Shown in pieces: positions 1 through 10,640 of a stretch of DNA of 64,000 nt. Source of the DNA: Zygnema cylindricum. Taxonomy: Eukaryota > Streptophyta > Zygnematophyceae > Zygnematales > Zygnemataceae. The stretch lies in NCBI GenBank assembly GCA_037447655.1, contig JBBHKE010000813.1:389710-453709 (forward strand), written 5' to 3'. The number at the start of each line of letters is the position of its first letter. Positions within the stretch are counted from its first letter, which is position 1. Position numbers and translations under genes: made by a program. The notes under the pieces are model-generated. The model ran no database searches. It was not told where the DNA came from and saw only the letters and a program-made list of their open reading frames with translations.

Positions 1-100
1 TAGTGAAGAGGTGCTTGTCACGACACATATGCATGGATGCACCCGAGTCGATGATCCATCCCTAATCTGGTGCTTCCCGAATAGCTCCAAGGGCACACTT

Positions 101-1207
101 CTATTTTCGAGGGATCTCCTTCTCCTCTAGATTCTCGTCAAGAAGAAGCTCCCCATCCTCCTCCTCGGAGGACTCGTCCTCCTCGGTCTCTCCTTTCACT
201 CGTGTGACCACAAGTGCTTTCTTCTTCCCTCCGGAAGAACCACCTCCACGATTTTCTTGGAGCCTCAACTTCGATAGCTTGATGTAATCAGCTATGAAGT
301 GCCCCGGCTTTTTGCAGAAATGACAAAGGCCCTTTGGAGTCCTCGGTTCTACAGATTGATCTTTCTCCCCTTTGAGGCCGTGGTACGGCTTCTTCGGATC
401 CTTCCTCCACCGGTCAGTTCCAGCAGCTAGAGCTTGTACGCTCTTTCCTCCTCTTCGGATCTCAATAGTGTTTTCCTGTACGAGTATCATTCGAACCACA
501 GTGCTTCATTTCCAAGCACTATCATCCATTTGTTGTACTCGGTACACTATATATTCATACTCCTCCAGCAACTTCATGATGAGAGTGTTAACTTTGATCT
601 TCATAGTGCCTGTCCATCCGGCACTCTCCATCTCCATGAATAGACAAGAGAGATCAGTGCAATAGTCCAACATCTTTCCCCCTTTGAAAGTGTAACTGAT
701 CAGCCTTTGCTCAGCCAGCTGAAGCTCCTGAATAGTGCCAGCTCTATAGATCTCCACTAAGGTCATCCAGAACTCCTCAGCCCTGAAGATTTGAAGGTGA
801 GAAGTTGCCAACGCTTGGGTGAGGTGCCATGGAATGAAGTGCCTTGCATTCATATTGGTGTACTCCCACATCTGAATGTCGTTTTCCTCAGTCTTCACGG
901 CCACCGCTCCGGATGCCATGGCAATAGGAGTGAGAAGTGTCTCCTTTCCTTTCCCTTTTTCGGACACACTGTTGTTCCCATGATCTGTCTCCTCCGTTGG
1001 AGCAGATCCTGCTGCAGAAAACCTCACTCCTCCAAACCCTGGTGGATTTCCTTGAGATGGATGTTTCACTTGTCCACTAACACTACCCCAGTATCGCTTC
1101 TCACATAATGCCCATGTCATCATAGCTTCCCAGTAAATGAATCCAGATCCGTTGAATATGGGCACCCTAGAGGGTGGGCCCATAACCTGCAATTCTGTGT
1201 CCTCCAT
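101..1207 (-). pseudogene. copia-type Gag with one in-frame stop
   Basis: This is a Gag polyprotein of a copia element. The ATG at 1207 opens MEDTELQVMGPP, followed by an FNGSGFIYWEAMM motif like the N-terminal domain of plant copia Gag. A TGA at 506-508 interrupts the frame, and the same frame resumes to 101. The second part has a zinc knuckle CHFCKKPGHFIADY whose last cysteine is replaced by tyrosine, then a basic stretch and an acidic Glu/Asp-rich tail. The first 20 nt of the ORF lie inside the LTR, and codons VMGP cover the primer-binding site. The in-frame stop and altered knuckle argue for a decayed copy. Confidence 0.82.
1175..1187 (-). other. primer-binding site, half-tRNA(iMet) type
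   Basis: The minus strand reads GGTTATGGGCCCA immediately after the LTR end. This is complementary to the anticodon stem-loop (GGGCCCATAACC) of eukaryotic initiator tRNA-Met, not to the tRNA 3' end. Drosophila copia and yeast Ty5 use this half-tRNA priming. It is translated as part of Gag. Confidence 0.68.
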
Positions 1208-2180
1208 TTAGACCAAGAATGAGGAAGCCTCTAGGTAGTTTTTGACTAACCCACTTTCAACGAGAGCAAGTGCTACCCTAGCAGACAAATAGGTTACTTG
1301 ACTGCACCCCTGTGCAGATTGGACTCCCTTGAGGCCACAGCAAAAAGAATCACTGAAAACGCCTTACCAGGCGATTAATTATCAAGTGGCAAAGATGCCA
1401 ATATATATACAAGCTTGTTGGGAGAGAGGCGGCTACCTCCTTAATCCTCTAAGTTCTAAACCCCTGTCAGAACCCCTATCTACTGATGTACAAACCAGTC
1501 AGAAGACTGTTCAGTACAGACAAGTACTATGGCCGATGTACTTTCTGTACGGCTAGTGTACGACAAGGCCATGGAGTGGACGTCTGTCTCCTTTAGACTT
1601 GCTCTTATGCTCCCCAAGATTCATGCTTCCCAATGATATCTTGCCACGTGTCGATAGGTCATGTTACATCCGCAAACGGCCAAAACGGCCATTCAGCGAT
1701 CCCGGCGATGGTGCATGTCATTGGATCGAAACCGGCTTTAATTCCCAGCCTTTCAAAAACAAATGTCTGGTACATTTGTTTCGTGCGCACTTAATCCCCC
1801 AACTGGTTTCTATGTATCTTATTTGTAATTCCGTTAATCGGATTAGTCGTCTATCTATTGTGTAAATAGTTGTCGAGCCCTATGTATCCTAACAGACTAC
1901 TACGACAGACTGGTAAGGGTTGACGGCTATGCCTCGCCCTACCCGTCGGAGGTTCGAGTCCTGTCGGACTCAACCCTTTTGGTTGAGAGTGACTTATGTC
2001 ACTCTTAAGCCTTGCCTATGGAGCTAAGGCAACCATGGCACCACTGCCCTCTCTCTCCTTCAGTGACTGCAACAAGTATGGGGGCTAGAGGGAGAAGGTG
2101 GAGGCAGACTGCCTTTGCTTTTCATTTTTATTTTAATTAAGACCTACAAAATATCTCTTATAAATCTAGTGATTTCAACA
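1188..2180 (-). repeat. copia family-1 LTR (5' LTR, 993 bp)
   Basis: On the minus strand it starts TGTTGAAATCACTAG at 2180 and ends GAATTGCA at 1188, giving TG...CA ends. Its boundaries were set by comparison with the related LTR at 62475-63473. The gag start codon (1205-1207) lies inside its last 20 nt. Near 1905-1961 on the plus strand there is a tRNA-like segment with a good Pol III B-box match. Confidence 0.75.
1905..1965 (+). other. tRNA-like Pol III A/B-box segment inside LTR
   Basis: An A-box-like GACTGGTAAGG is followed about 40 nt later by GGTTCGAGTCC (1951-1961), which matches the B-box consensus. The corresponding place in the other LTR copy (about 63200-63252) reads GACTGGTTAGAGC ... 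GGTTCGAGTC. It is antisense to the retroelement. The T-arm pairs poorly, so it is not a functional tRNA gene. Promoter activity is inference. Confidence 0.35.
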
Positions 2181-3531
2181 AAAAGATGTATTGCACTTAT
2201 TAGTATTTTCTGTCCAGTAAACTAAACATAAATTTAATAGAAAATGTACGGACTTTTATCAGAAATGTACGGACATTTACGAAAGAGATGTTGCATTGTT
2301 AAACCATTTGCGGGTGGTAGGTTTAAAGTCTGTACGAACGTCTTCGTCAATTTTTTTTTCAAAAAAGCCGCCATGAAAACGAATCTTCAAGGAAGGCGCC
2401 ATTACTGACCCCACACGTCTTCGTCAATTTTTTTTTCAAAAAAGCCGCCATGAAAATGAATCTTCAAGGAAGGCGCCATTACTGACCCCAGTCGTCTTCG
2501 TCAATATTTTTTTCAAAAAAGCTGCCATGAAAACGAATCTTCAAGGAAGGCGCCATTACTGACCCCACAGAAGTAGATAGTGAAACTACCGTTCAAGTCG
2601 TTGTCGAAAGCACTTACAAACCTCGACCAAAGCAACCATGCCTAGAAATCGAGGAGAGGAGTCGGAGCTCATGAAATTTTCTGACGGTCAGAATTTTGTA
2701 GCCAACCAAAATGTGTTTGTCTTTACACCAACTTCAAATATAACGCCCAAGCAACTAGGATCATAAATTATCTCCTTGGAAATGTCAAGAGTGGAGGGAT
2801 TAGAGCTTGCAGAATGTGTCCAGCCGAGGTGAAGGAGGAGTTTAGTGCTTTTGAAAACCAAAAATCTGAGATAGAGAGAGAATGCCATTGTCGGGTGTCA
2901 AATAGTCTTAGACAGAAACACTCTGACAACAAAATTGGTTAGCCAGGATTTCAACCTGGCCTTAAATGTTACCATATTAGCTTATTTAACAATCGTCAAT
3001 AACCATTTGATTTAGAAGTTACAATATAAACATGAAGTGTGATAACTATTTAAATGTAAGCGATTGTTTAGCGCCAATTTAACGGAAAACTTATAAATTG
3101 CGGTACATGTAAAATTCATTTTTTTTTTTACAGGTATGGAATAGTACGATACAAATTCATTAACAATTTTAACTATTTTTTCAAATTGTTCGCAGGGTTA
3201 CTTACGTATAATTTGCGCGTTTGTATCGTGCATAAAATGCGGTTTGAACAACTATGGTGACGAGTGTAGTGTAGAGTTGTAATGGCATACGTAATAGTTA
3301 TAATGTGTAAAGTACAATTTGATTGGTTATCAATGTTTATAACACTACATCAACGCCTCTACAATATAGCCATTGATCCCAAAGTAGGATTTATAATAGT
3401 ATTAATTCCTTTGTGCTATTATCGACACTATTCAGTTAGTGTCCATTACACTAATTTAACAAGTAATTTGAAATTCTATAGGGTCCATTCCCTCACAAAA
3501 TTCGGAGATCCAAAGAAGCTTACCTAGTTAG
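2181..3531. other. non-coding interval with one short tandem repeat
   Basis: AT-rich DNA flanks the copia LTR. Apart from the three-unit repeat at 2338-2570 I see no convincing gene. Short ORFs here have no recognisable motif. Confidence 0.6.
2338..2570 (+). repeat. 77-bp tandem repeat, three units
   Basis: Three near-identical units each begin CGTCTTCGTCAAT, with the shared TCTTCG at 2341, 2419 and 2495 (spacings 78 and 76). Each unit contains a T-run, a GCCGCCATGAAAA segment and a GGCGCCATTACTGACCCC segment. Units differ only by single bases and T-run length, so the amplification is recent. Confidence 0.92.
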
Positions 3532-3801
3532 TGCCGACTCGAAGTTGATACAAACCCAAATGACTAACACCCTGACAGTCAAAAACCCAATACAACTTCA
3601 CCCTTGTGAAATATGATTTTTGTGTGCTCAGTTCCCCAACAGAATGCAAAGTTAGAATATGAGTATTTGGACAGATTCCTCCATTTTGAATTTCCCTTAT
3701 AAATACCGCCACCCTCGTAGGTAGAAACCTTGACCGGTTACTCCCTTGTGAAGCTTGTACTCCTTGGAGTCCGTAGCAAAAAGAATCTTTGAATTTGCTC
3801 G
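3532..3801 (-). repeat. LTR-like fragment, left part, split by gypsy insertion
   Basis: It contains a segment like GGAGTCCGTAGCAAAAAGAAT, which resembles the copia family-1 LTRs (near 1320-1350 and 62610-62635). The continuation is at 11165-11586. The left boundary is approximate. Confidence 0.5.
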
Positions 3802-3806
3802 CCTGT
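3802..3806 (+). other. target-site duplication CCTGT (left)
   Basis: The five bases CCTGT directly precede the left LTR of the gypsy element and recur at 11160-11164 directly after the right LTR. Confidence 0.9.
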
Positions 3807-4325
3807 TGTAAAAGAGGTAACAACACCCCACAATACGTCACAATGCACAGCGGAAAACACCAAGGATCTCCCCGTAGCAACAGCAGGAGCACACAGAACT
3901 CGCAGACAGGGTTGGGCTTTATTAATTGAAAAGAGAGTACAAGATTGCGCTAGCTGCGTAAGTCTATTTCAGGTCTACTTCCGGTCCCTTATTCACTAGG
4001 TCTACTTGTCTATTTAAACTAGCTAACTGCTGGTCAACTTAGTACTATACAGCTGTACACGTGGACCTTCGCGGCCAATCCAAGATCTATCCAAACTTCC
4101 TTCTAGAACTATACAGTTCAATCTACACAATTGCGGTGTTGCTATGCTGCGCTGCTACGCCGCTGCGCTACTAGTTGCTACGCCGCTAAGTTGCTATGCT
4201 GCTATACTTCGCTAGTCTTGAATCGCAGCTGCGCTGCTTTGGCATCGCAACTGCGCTGCTCTGAAATCGGAACTATAGCAGCCTAGCCCTAACTACTAAG
4301 TACCCAATTCTGTAACCCTGTTAGA
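3807..4325 (-). repeat. gypsy 3' LTR (519 bp)
   Basis: On the plus strand it begins TGTAAAAGAGG and ends CCTGTTAGA; the other LTR ends CCTGTTACA. It contains a run of GCTGCGCTGCT-like motifs (about 4140-4260). Confidence 0.93.
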
Positions 4326-4370
4326 GTGCCTCCCACTAAGGATTCAACGTCCCGCTGAACTTTGATGGAG

Positions 4371-5602
4371 TCAGGGAAACTGCAGTTGCCGGAGTATGTC
4401 GTATGTTTCCTCACGATACTCCTCGAAATCCTGGCGAAGGACGTCGAGTTGATGTTGGAGCTGTTCACATCGGGTCTCCAGTAACGCGATGTGACGATCT
4501 GCAGCTGCCAACCGCCGCCGAGTAATTCGTTCCCGAACCTGATTTTCCGCTTCCTCCATGGGTACTGCCGTTTGCTGCGGAACGTCCGCAGGTGCAGGCT
4601 CCTCGGGTGCCGGAATCCTGGGTTCTCCGTGTTCAGCCCCTGGGGTAGCTTCCTCTTATTCCTCGTCCGCCGGTTCCCACCGAGGTACCTTTCGTAATTT
4701 GAAGGACACGTGTTTTCTTGCAGCTCGGGCCCGCTGCAGAGCATTCCTTCGAGCCAGCTTGAGTACTCGCACTTCAGGGGTGACTTCCGCTCGAGAGATG
4801 ATGTCGTGGAGGCGGACATCCCACGGGTGATAATGGCGAAGTAACCCGGGAACATCAATTCTGTACCTGTAGTTTTCCTCTACCACCTCTACGAACGGTA
4901 AGGTGTGAGGATTCGGCTGCACATAGCCTTTATGATTATTCCCCAGGTCCTTGGTCCGCATGAAATTCCACGCTGGGTGTGACGAAACGTTGGTAGGGAT
5001 GCGGATAGGATCTCCAAGCTTCCCTATACGCCATTCTTTGGGCCACTCTGAGGGGTCCCAATAAAACCTTTTGGCGAAGCTGAAGGCGAGGTCCGATGTT
5101 GGGTGTCGACCGGTAGTGGGAAGAGGTAGTCGGGAATTTCCTCTCCCTCTTCACTCTCCTCCTCCGAATCTCTTCGGTTTTCGCGCAAGAGAAACACATC
5201 ATCACCGCTGGGGTATTGTTCCTCCGCCTTCCTCTCCGCGCTTTCAGACGACTGCTCGTCTGTGGTGCTCTCCTTGTTTGGGTCCCGCGTCACCTCCAGA
5301 TCTGAGGCGCGCTCCTCAATTGGCGGAGGCGTTGGTTCGCGTTCCGGCTCCTCCGCCTCCGACAGCTCATGATCTGCTTGAAGTTCCTGATCACCTTCCC
5401 GGGTTGGGGTGTATTCAGGGTCCTGTGAGTTCTCTGACCCCTCCCCTCCACTGGTCTTCGCCGGTCCTGCCTCGCAACTGACACTATCCTCCGGTTCCGG
5501 CTCCACTTCTACCTCTCTTCGCCTGCTTGCTTCCACCATGGCTTCCGCCGCCCTTAGCAATCTCTCGGGACGGCTCGGGTCTCTTTGTCCCACCCGTACC
5601 AT
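4371..5602 (-). pseudogene. additional ORF between pol and 3' LTR, unknown function
   Basis: Downstream of pol, in sense orientation, coding-like sequence fills most of the space to the 3' LTR. It starts at an ATG at 5602 with MVRVGQRDPSRPERLL. A long acidic, Glu/Ser/Pro-rich stretch follows. After frame changes near 5024 and 4950 it continues with NPHTLPFVEVVEENYRYRID and a basic RRNALQRARAARKHVSF region. After a TAA at 4656-4658 the same frame ends in a heptad-rich segment with ETRCEQLQHQLDVLRQ that looks like a coiled coil. It shows no retroviral enzyme motif and no signal peptide or membrane anchor, so I do not call it an envelope gene. The frame changes show decay. I do not recognise the family. 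Confidence 0.6.
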
Positions 5603-5784
5603 CTCCTCCTTTTCGAGGGTGGAGAGGACGACGACGCCATAGACACTGCTGAACCAGACAATTCCGGTAGCTCCAGAAGCGGAGGTAAAGTAATTGTGCG
5701 GAGGGAAGCCGTTTCCAAGCTGCCGAGACTGAGTTAGTTGTGAGGACGAATGATGGTTGTATTCCCGGGGGTTGAGGGTTTCAC

Positions 5785-8700
5785 TTATGGGCTGTGCGCA
5801 GCGTCGCAGCGTGCGAGGGTATCGCAGTATCCAACATGTCTAAAACTGCGTTGCTGCGGCGGAACCGAGGGTTCGTCGTTACCTACATAGTGAAACACAA
5901 TTGCGCCGTTGCGCTTTCCTGTCAGCGCAGTGGTGATACTGCGATCCTCTGACGTCATCATGACCATGTTGCGCTGCGGTGGTTGCGCTGCTACAGCGCT
6001 GCAGTGTGGTAACATCGCCGCTGCGGTCCTTTGCCGCGTCCCCAATATTATTGCGATGGTTGCGCCACTGCGATTCGCCCCTTTGTTGCGGCCGCTGCAA
6101 TTGCCCCTCGGGTAAAGCTGAGTGTCCTCACTCTGCAGAAACCGGCGCAGCAACTCCGGGGAATGCAGATCCCCCTCGTCCACCCAAGAGTCGTCCTCAG
6201 CACCGTAACCCTTCCAACGCACCAAGTATTGCGTGGAGTTAGAATTCCGAGAGCGACGTGACTTAAGGATCTCTTCCACCTCATACTCGTCTGAGGTACC
6301 TTGAACGGGTTGTAGAGGAGTATGCCGTCGTCGGTTAGGGAACACCGAATCAGGATCACGGAATGGTTTAAGGAGGGAAACATGGAAAACATTGTGGATA
6401 TGCCAGTCCGTCGGGATATCCAACCTGTAAGCGACGTTGCCCACACGGGACAGAATTGTGAACGGGCGCGTGAACTTTGGGGCTAACTTTTTAGAGAGGG
6501 CTCCCGGCAAGGAGAGGTTTGCCATATTAAGGCGAACCTTGTCCCCCACACAGAAGACTATTTCCTTCCGGTGAGCGTCCGCCTGCGACTTTTGGCGATC
6601 CTTTGCCAGTTGGAGCGCCTTTGCCGCCTTTTCCAGGTTGCCTTGCAACGTCTTGGCAAAGTCTAAAGCAGCCGGTGTTTCGCAGTCCGCTACCAATAAA
6701 GTGTGGGGAAGAGTGGGTTGTCGTCCATTGAGGGAGAAAGGCGTAGCATTTGTTGACGAGTGGACTGCACTGTTGTATGCTACTTCGATTGCCGTTAAAT
6801 GGTCCACCCAATCCGTTTGGTGCACCGAGACATAAGCCCGCAATGCTTCCTCCAAAGTCCGATTCACCCGTTCAGTTTGACCATCAGTTTGAGGGTGGTA
6901 GGCTGTGGACATGGCAAGCTGCGTTCCGCATAACGCAAATAGATTTTGCCAAAAGTGGCTCACGAATTTTCGATCGCGGTCGCTGACGATCCTTTTTGGA
7001 AGACCGTGATGGCGGAATATTTCCCGAAAGAATAAGTCCGCAATATCTCGTGCAGTAGCCGTAGTGGTCGTGGGTAGAAAATGTGCCATTTTCGTTAGGT
7101 AATCCACGACGACGAAGATTGAGTCGTAGCCCTCCTTCGTCCGGGGAAGGGCCACGATAAAATCCATCGAGATCGCCTCCCAAGGAACAGATGGTATTGG
7201 GAGGGGTTGTAACAGACCTTGTTGCCCTGAATCAGATTTGTTTCTATTACACGAGTCACACGTCCGGACATATTCTGCAATGTCTCGAGTCATGTTTGGC
7301 CAGTAATACGCTTCAGCGACACGTGCGGTTGTTTTATCTCGTCCAAAATGTCCACTGAGCGGCTCGTCATGACTCATTTGAAGAATTGCGTGACGAAGTG
7401 CCGTATTTGTCGGCACATATAGCCGTGTTGTCTTACTCGGTCTATACCGCCACATATCATTGGCAGTTCGAACGAGTACTTTCCGTTTGACAAGTTCCTT
7501 TAGTGAACCATCATCGCCGTAGGCGGCCTTTATCCGACTTAACCACTGTTCGTCCACTTGCACCGTACTGGTGACTGCGCTGAGCTTCTGATTTTGCGCT
7601 TCGGTCAACGCTGCGCTTTTCTCTTTCACAGAGTCTCCGTTCCTCTGCTGCGGTGCTTGCGGTTGTTGCTCCGCTGCCGGCGCAGCGACGTCAGGTCTTC
7701 TTGACAGCGCATCCGCCGGGTTCGTTTTGCCCGGCTTATATTCAATAACAAGTTCCGGACCGAAGGTTTGCAGGAACGTCATCCAGCGCACTTGTTTCTT
7801 GGACAACTTCGGCTGGGTTTGGAGATATTGTAAGGCGTGGTGATCCGTGATAACCGTGATCCGTTTTCCCTGAACGTAACACTTCCAAACCTCCAGCGCA
7901 TTGATAATAGCTATTGTTTCCTTCTCATGGGTAGCCCAGTTCAACTCTGCTGCCTTTAGTTTGCGACTGTCGTAGGCGATGGGTTGAAGGCCTTTTCCTT
8001 GATCCTGCATAAGGATCGCTCCAATAGCCATATCGCTAGCGTCAGTAATTACCGTCCAAGGTAAATCCGGATCGGGAACAGCTAACACAGGGGCGGTAAC
8101 CAACCGCTCCTTTAGCGTGTTAAAGGCTGTTTCTTGCGCCGCTTTCCAATCATAGGGCGCATCATTCTTGAGCAATTCCGTGAGCGGTGCAGCGATTTTT
8201 GCGAAACCTTCGACAAAACGTCGATAATAGGAGCATAGTCCGAGAAAGCTTCGTAACTCCGTAATATTCGCCGGCTGCGGCCACTCCTTTACTGCTCTAG
8301 TCTTGTTGGGATCCACTGCGATCCCGTCCCGGCTCACCACATGGCCTAGAAAGTCAATTTTCTCCTTAAAGAAGTCACATTTACTTCTTTTTGCGTATAA
8401 CTTATGCTCCCGAAGGACTTGGAGGACCGTCCGTAAGTGCTTCACATGCTCCTCCTGCGTTCGGCTATACACCAATATGTCATCTAAGAAGACGATCACG
8501 AATGCGTCCAGATATTGTCGAAAGATGGAATTCATTAAATGCATAAAGGTCGCCGGTGCGTTAGTCAACCCGAACGGCATTACCCGAAACTGGAAATGAC
8601 CGTATCGAGTTCTGAACGCCGTCTTTTCCACATCCTCCTCGGCAATTCTGATCTGGTGGTAGCCGCTCCGCAAGTCATTTTCGAAAAATATTTGGCACCT

Positions 8701-10094
8701 CGAAGTCGATCCAACAATTCGTCTATCCTCGGTAGGGGGTACGCATTCTTCACCGTTAACTTGTTCAGCGCTCGGTAATCTATACACATACGGAACCCTC
8801 CATCTTTCTTGTTCACAAAGAGAACAGGGGCTCCATACGGTGACTTGCTTGGTTCGATTGCTCCGGCTTCGACCAACTCCGCGAGTTGCTTTTTCAATTC
8901 GTCCAACTCGGTGTAGCTCATCTTGTACATCCGATTAGCCGGAGGTACCGCTCCAGGAACAAGCTCTATTTTATGATCCACTTCGCGCTTCGGAGGTAAT
9001 CCTTCGGGGAGCTTCGGGGGAAATACATCTGCGTACTCCTCGAGAAGTTTTGACACGACTTCCGGGGCCTCTTCGGAAGTCTTTCCAATGTCGTCACTTT
9101 CTTTGGAGTCGAAGTCGGGGTCCTTCTTTTTCCATTCTTCCGGGATCTCCTCCTTCGCCTCCTCCATTGGCTGGACGACCGCCATATAAATCATTTCCCC
9201 TTTCTTAAGTGCCCTCTTAAGCTGTAAGGCCGAAAGCAGGCGTCCCTCTTCCGTTCCCTTACCAGCCGCTCCCGCTGTTACCTCAAACTCTTCTTCACCT
9301 TTCTTCACTCTCATGGCGCCACTTCTCCAGTCAATCATCGGATTCCATTTTTGCAGCCACGGCTTCCCCAATATTACCTCATGATCCCCAAGAGGTAATA
9401 CATGAAGCGTGTCGTACCATCGGAATTTCCCAATGCCGACGCGCAACCTCGGGGTACGATGGGTGATTGATAGGGAACTGCCGTCGGCCAATTGCACCGA
9501 CTGAGGATTATGTAGTACCACAAGAGGAAGTTTCAACCTTTTCACCGTCGCCTCGTTAATGAAGTTCCCCGACGCTCCGGAGTCCACCATGAAGTCAGCT
9601 GCACTCACTCCTATTTGACCCCGAAATATCAAAGGGTCACCTCCTTCTCCGGCTAACCTCATAACGGTAAGTTTTCCCTTTTTGGGGTCTTTCCGTTTTG
9701 GACACTCCCGAGCCATGTGATCCGGAGAACCGCACTGGAAGCATAGGCCATTTTGCCTCCTCCGTTGGATTTCCTCGGGGGACAAGTCATTGGTCTTGGT
9801 CTTGGTGGTTTTCTTCTTTTTCCGCAGGACGTTGACCGCTTCCTTATCCTCATTAATTGCGCCGAGCTCCATGGGGGTTGGACCTTCGTCTCGTCGGTTT
9901 CCTCCGCTACTGCTCGACCCGTAGTGATAAGGTCTCCGGAGGTTGAAGTTGACCGAATCGGTCCGCTCCGCAAACTTGATGATTGCTGAGAGAGGAGGAG
10001 TTGTGCTTTCCCGAGCAAGCCATTGCTCCACATCTCTACGAATAGACGACTTAAGCCCCTTCACGAAACGATCCACAGCTTCATCCTCCGTCAT
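5785..10094 (-). pseudogene. chromovirus Pol: protease, RT, RNase H, integrase, chromodomain
   Basis: The segment 10094-8580 carries the CCHC knuckle CFQCGSPDHMARECP, the protease motif MVDSGASGNFI (near 9580) and the RT start (SPYGAPVLFVNKKDGGFRMC). A one-base deletion near 8676, after RGAKYFSKM, shifts the frame. The continuation (8787-5785 frame) has the RT active site FLDDILVYS (near 8480), RNase H (TVITDASDMAIGA), the integrase HHCC finger, a DDE core (MDFIVALP, IVSDRDRKF, TDGQTERVNR) and a chromodomain (YLVRWKGYGAEDDSWV, near 6150-6270). The chromodomain marks a chromovirus, a group that tends to insert into heterochromatin. True Pol probably ends soon after the chromodomain. The open frame to 5785 runs through a GC-rich repeat. 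Confidence 0.9.
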
Positions 10095-10118
10095 CGTAGG
10101 TATTTGAACCTTGCACTC

Positions 10119-10606
10119 CTAGAACCTCTGCGTAAACTCCATCACTGAAGTTCGTTGCTTCAATACTGCGATCTTATCTCTCGCCGCCTTCACCGTGTTG
10201 ACAGGCTGCCAAGTGTCGCGGAGGAGTGAACGAAGAGCGCCCAGACGGTCGGTGTCTCATCGTCCTCTACCAATGTTCTCCACCAAGCCCCCGCTGCCCC
10301 TTTAAGAAGACCACCCGCGTAGTGAATCTTCTCACGATCCGATAGGCTAGGAAAATTCTCGAGATAGTTCGCCACGGAGAATAGCCATGAGTCAAGGTTC
10401 TTGTGTCTTGCAGGGTCAAACTCGTCGGGAAGCCGTAATTTCGGTCTCCGGGAGTCTCTCTCGATGCCTCCATGAGGTCGCTCCCCTAGACGCGTCTCCA
10501 AGGCCATGACGGTGTTACTCAGCTGCGTATTCTGTAATCTCACACTTTCCAACTCCCTGAGAACTTGCGCCAACATTTCTGCAGTGGATACACCGTGTTC
10601 ATCCAT
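10119..10606 (-). pseudogene. chromovirus Gag N-terminal region
   Basis: The ATG at 10606 opens MDEHGVSTAEMLAQVL, then a coiled-coil-like segment and the retrotransposon Gag core (LDSWLFSVANYLENFP, GGLLKGAAGAWWRTLV). A frameshift near 10230 moves the reading to LLRDTWQPVNTVKAARDK and a TAG at 10119-10121. The frame beyond the stop leads into the 10094-8580 ORF, so gag and pol were probably one continuous reading frame originally. Confidence 0.85.
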
Positions 10607-10627
10607 GCTGTCGAGTCACGGGTAACA

Positions 10628-10639
10628 GCTCCGATACCA
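10628..10639 (-). other. gypsy primer-binding site, tRNA(iMet) 3'-end type
   Basis: The minus strand reads TGGTATCGGAGC one base after the 5' LTR. The usual plant site is TGGTATCAGAGC, so there is one mismatch. Confidence 0.85.
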
Positions 10640-10640
10640 G

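Larger units (their letters stand above)
1..2180 (-). mobile_element. Ty1/copia retrotransposon, 5' part (5' LTR, PBS, gag, start of protease)
   Basis: On the minus strand the order is LTR (2180 to 1188), primer-binding site, gag and the start of protease. The element runs off the left edge of the window. At about positions 1-60 the minus strand encodes an IIDSGASMH-like aspartic protease motif, which fixes the superfamily and direction. A second LTR of the same family lies at 62475-63473. The protease motif is in a different frame from gag, and gag has an in-frame stop, so this copy is probably inactive. Confidence 0.85.

Noticed and set aside
4371-5602. Envelope-like gene of the gypsy element
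   Set aside because: No signal peptide, transmembrane segment or furin-type site is visible. The content is acidic plus coiled coil.
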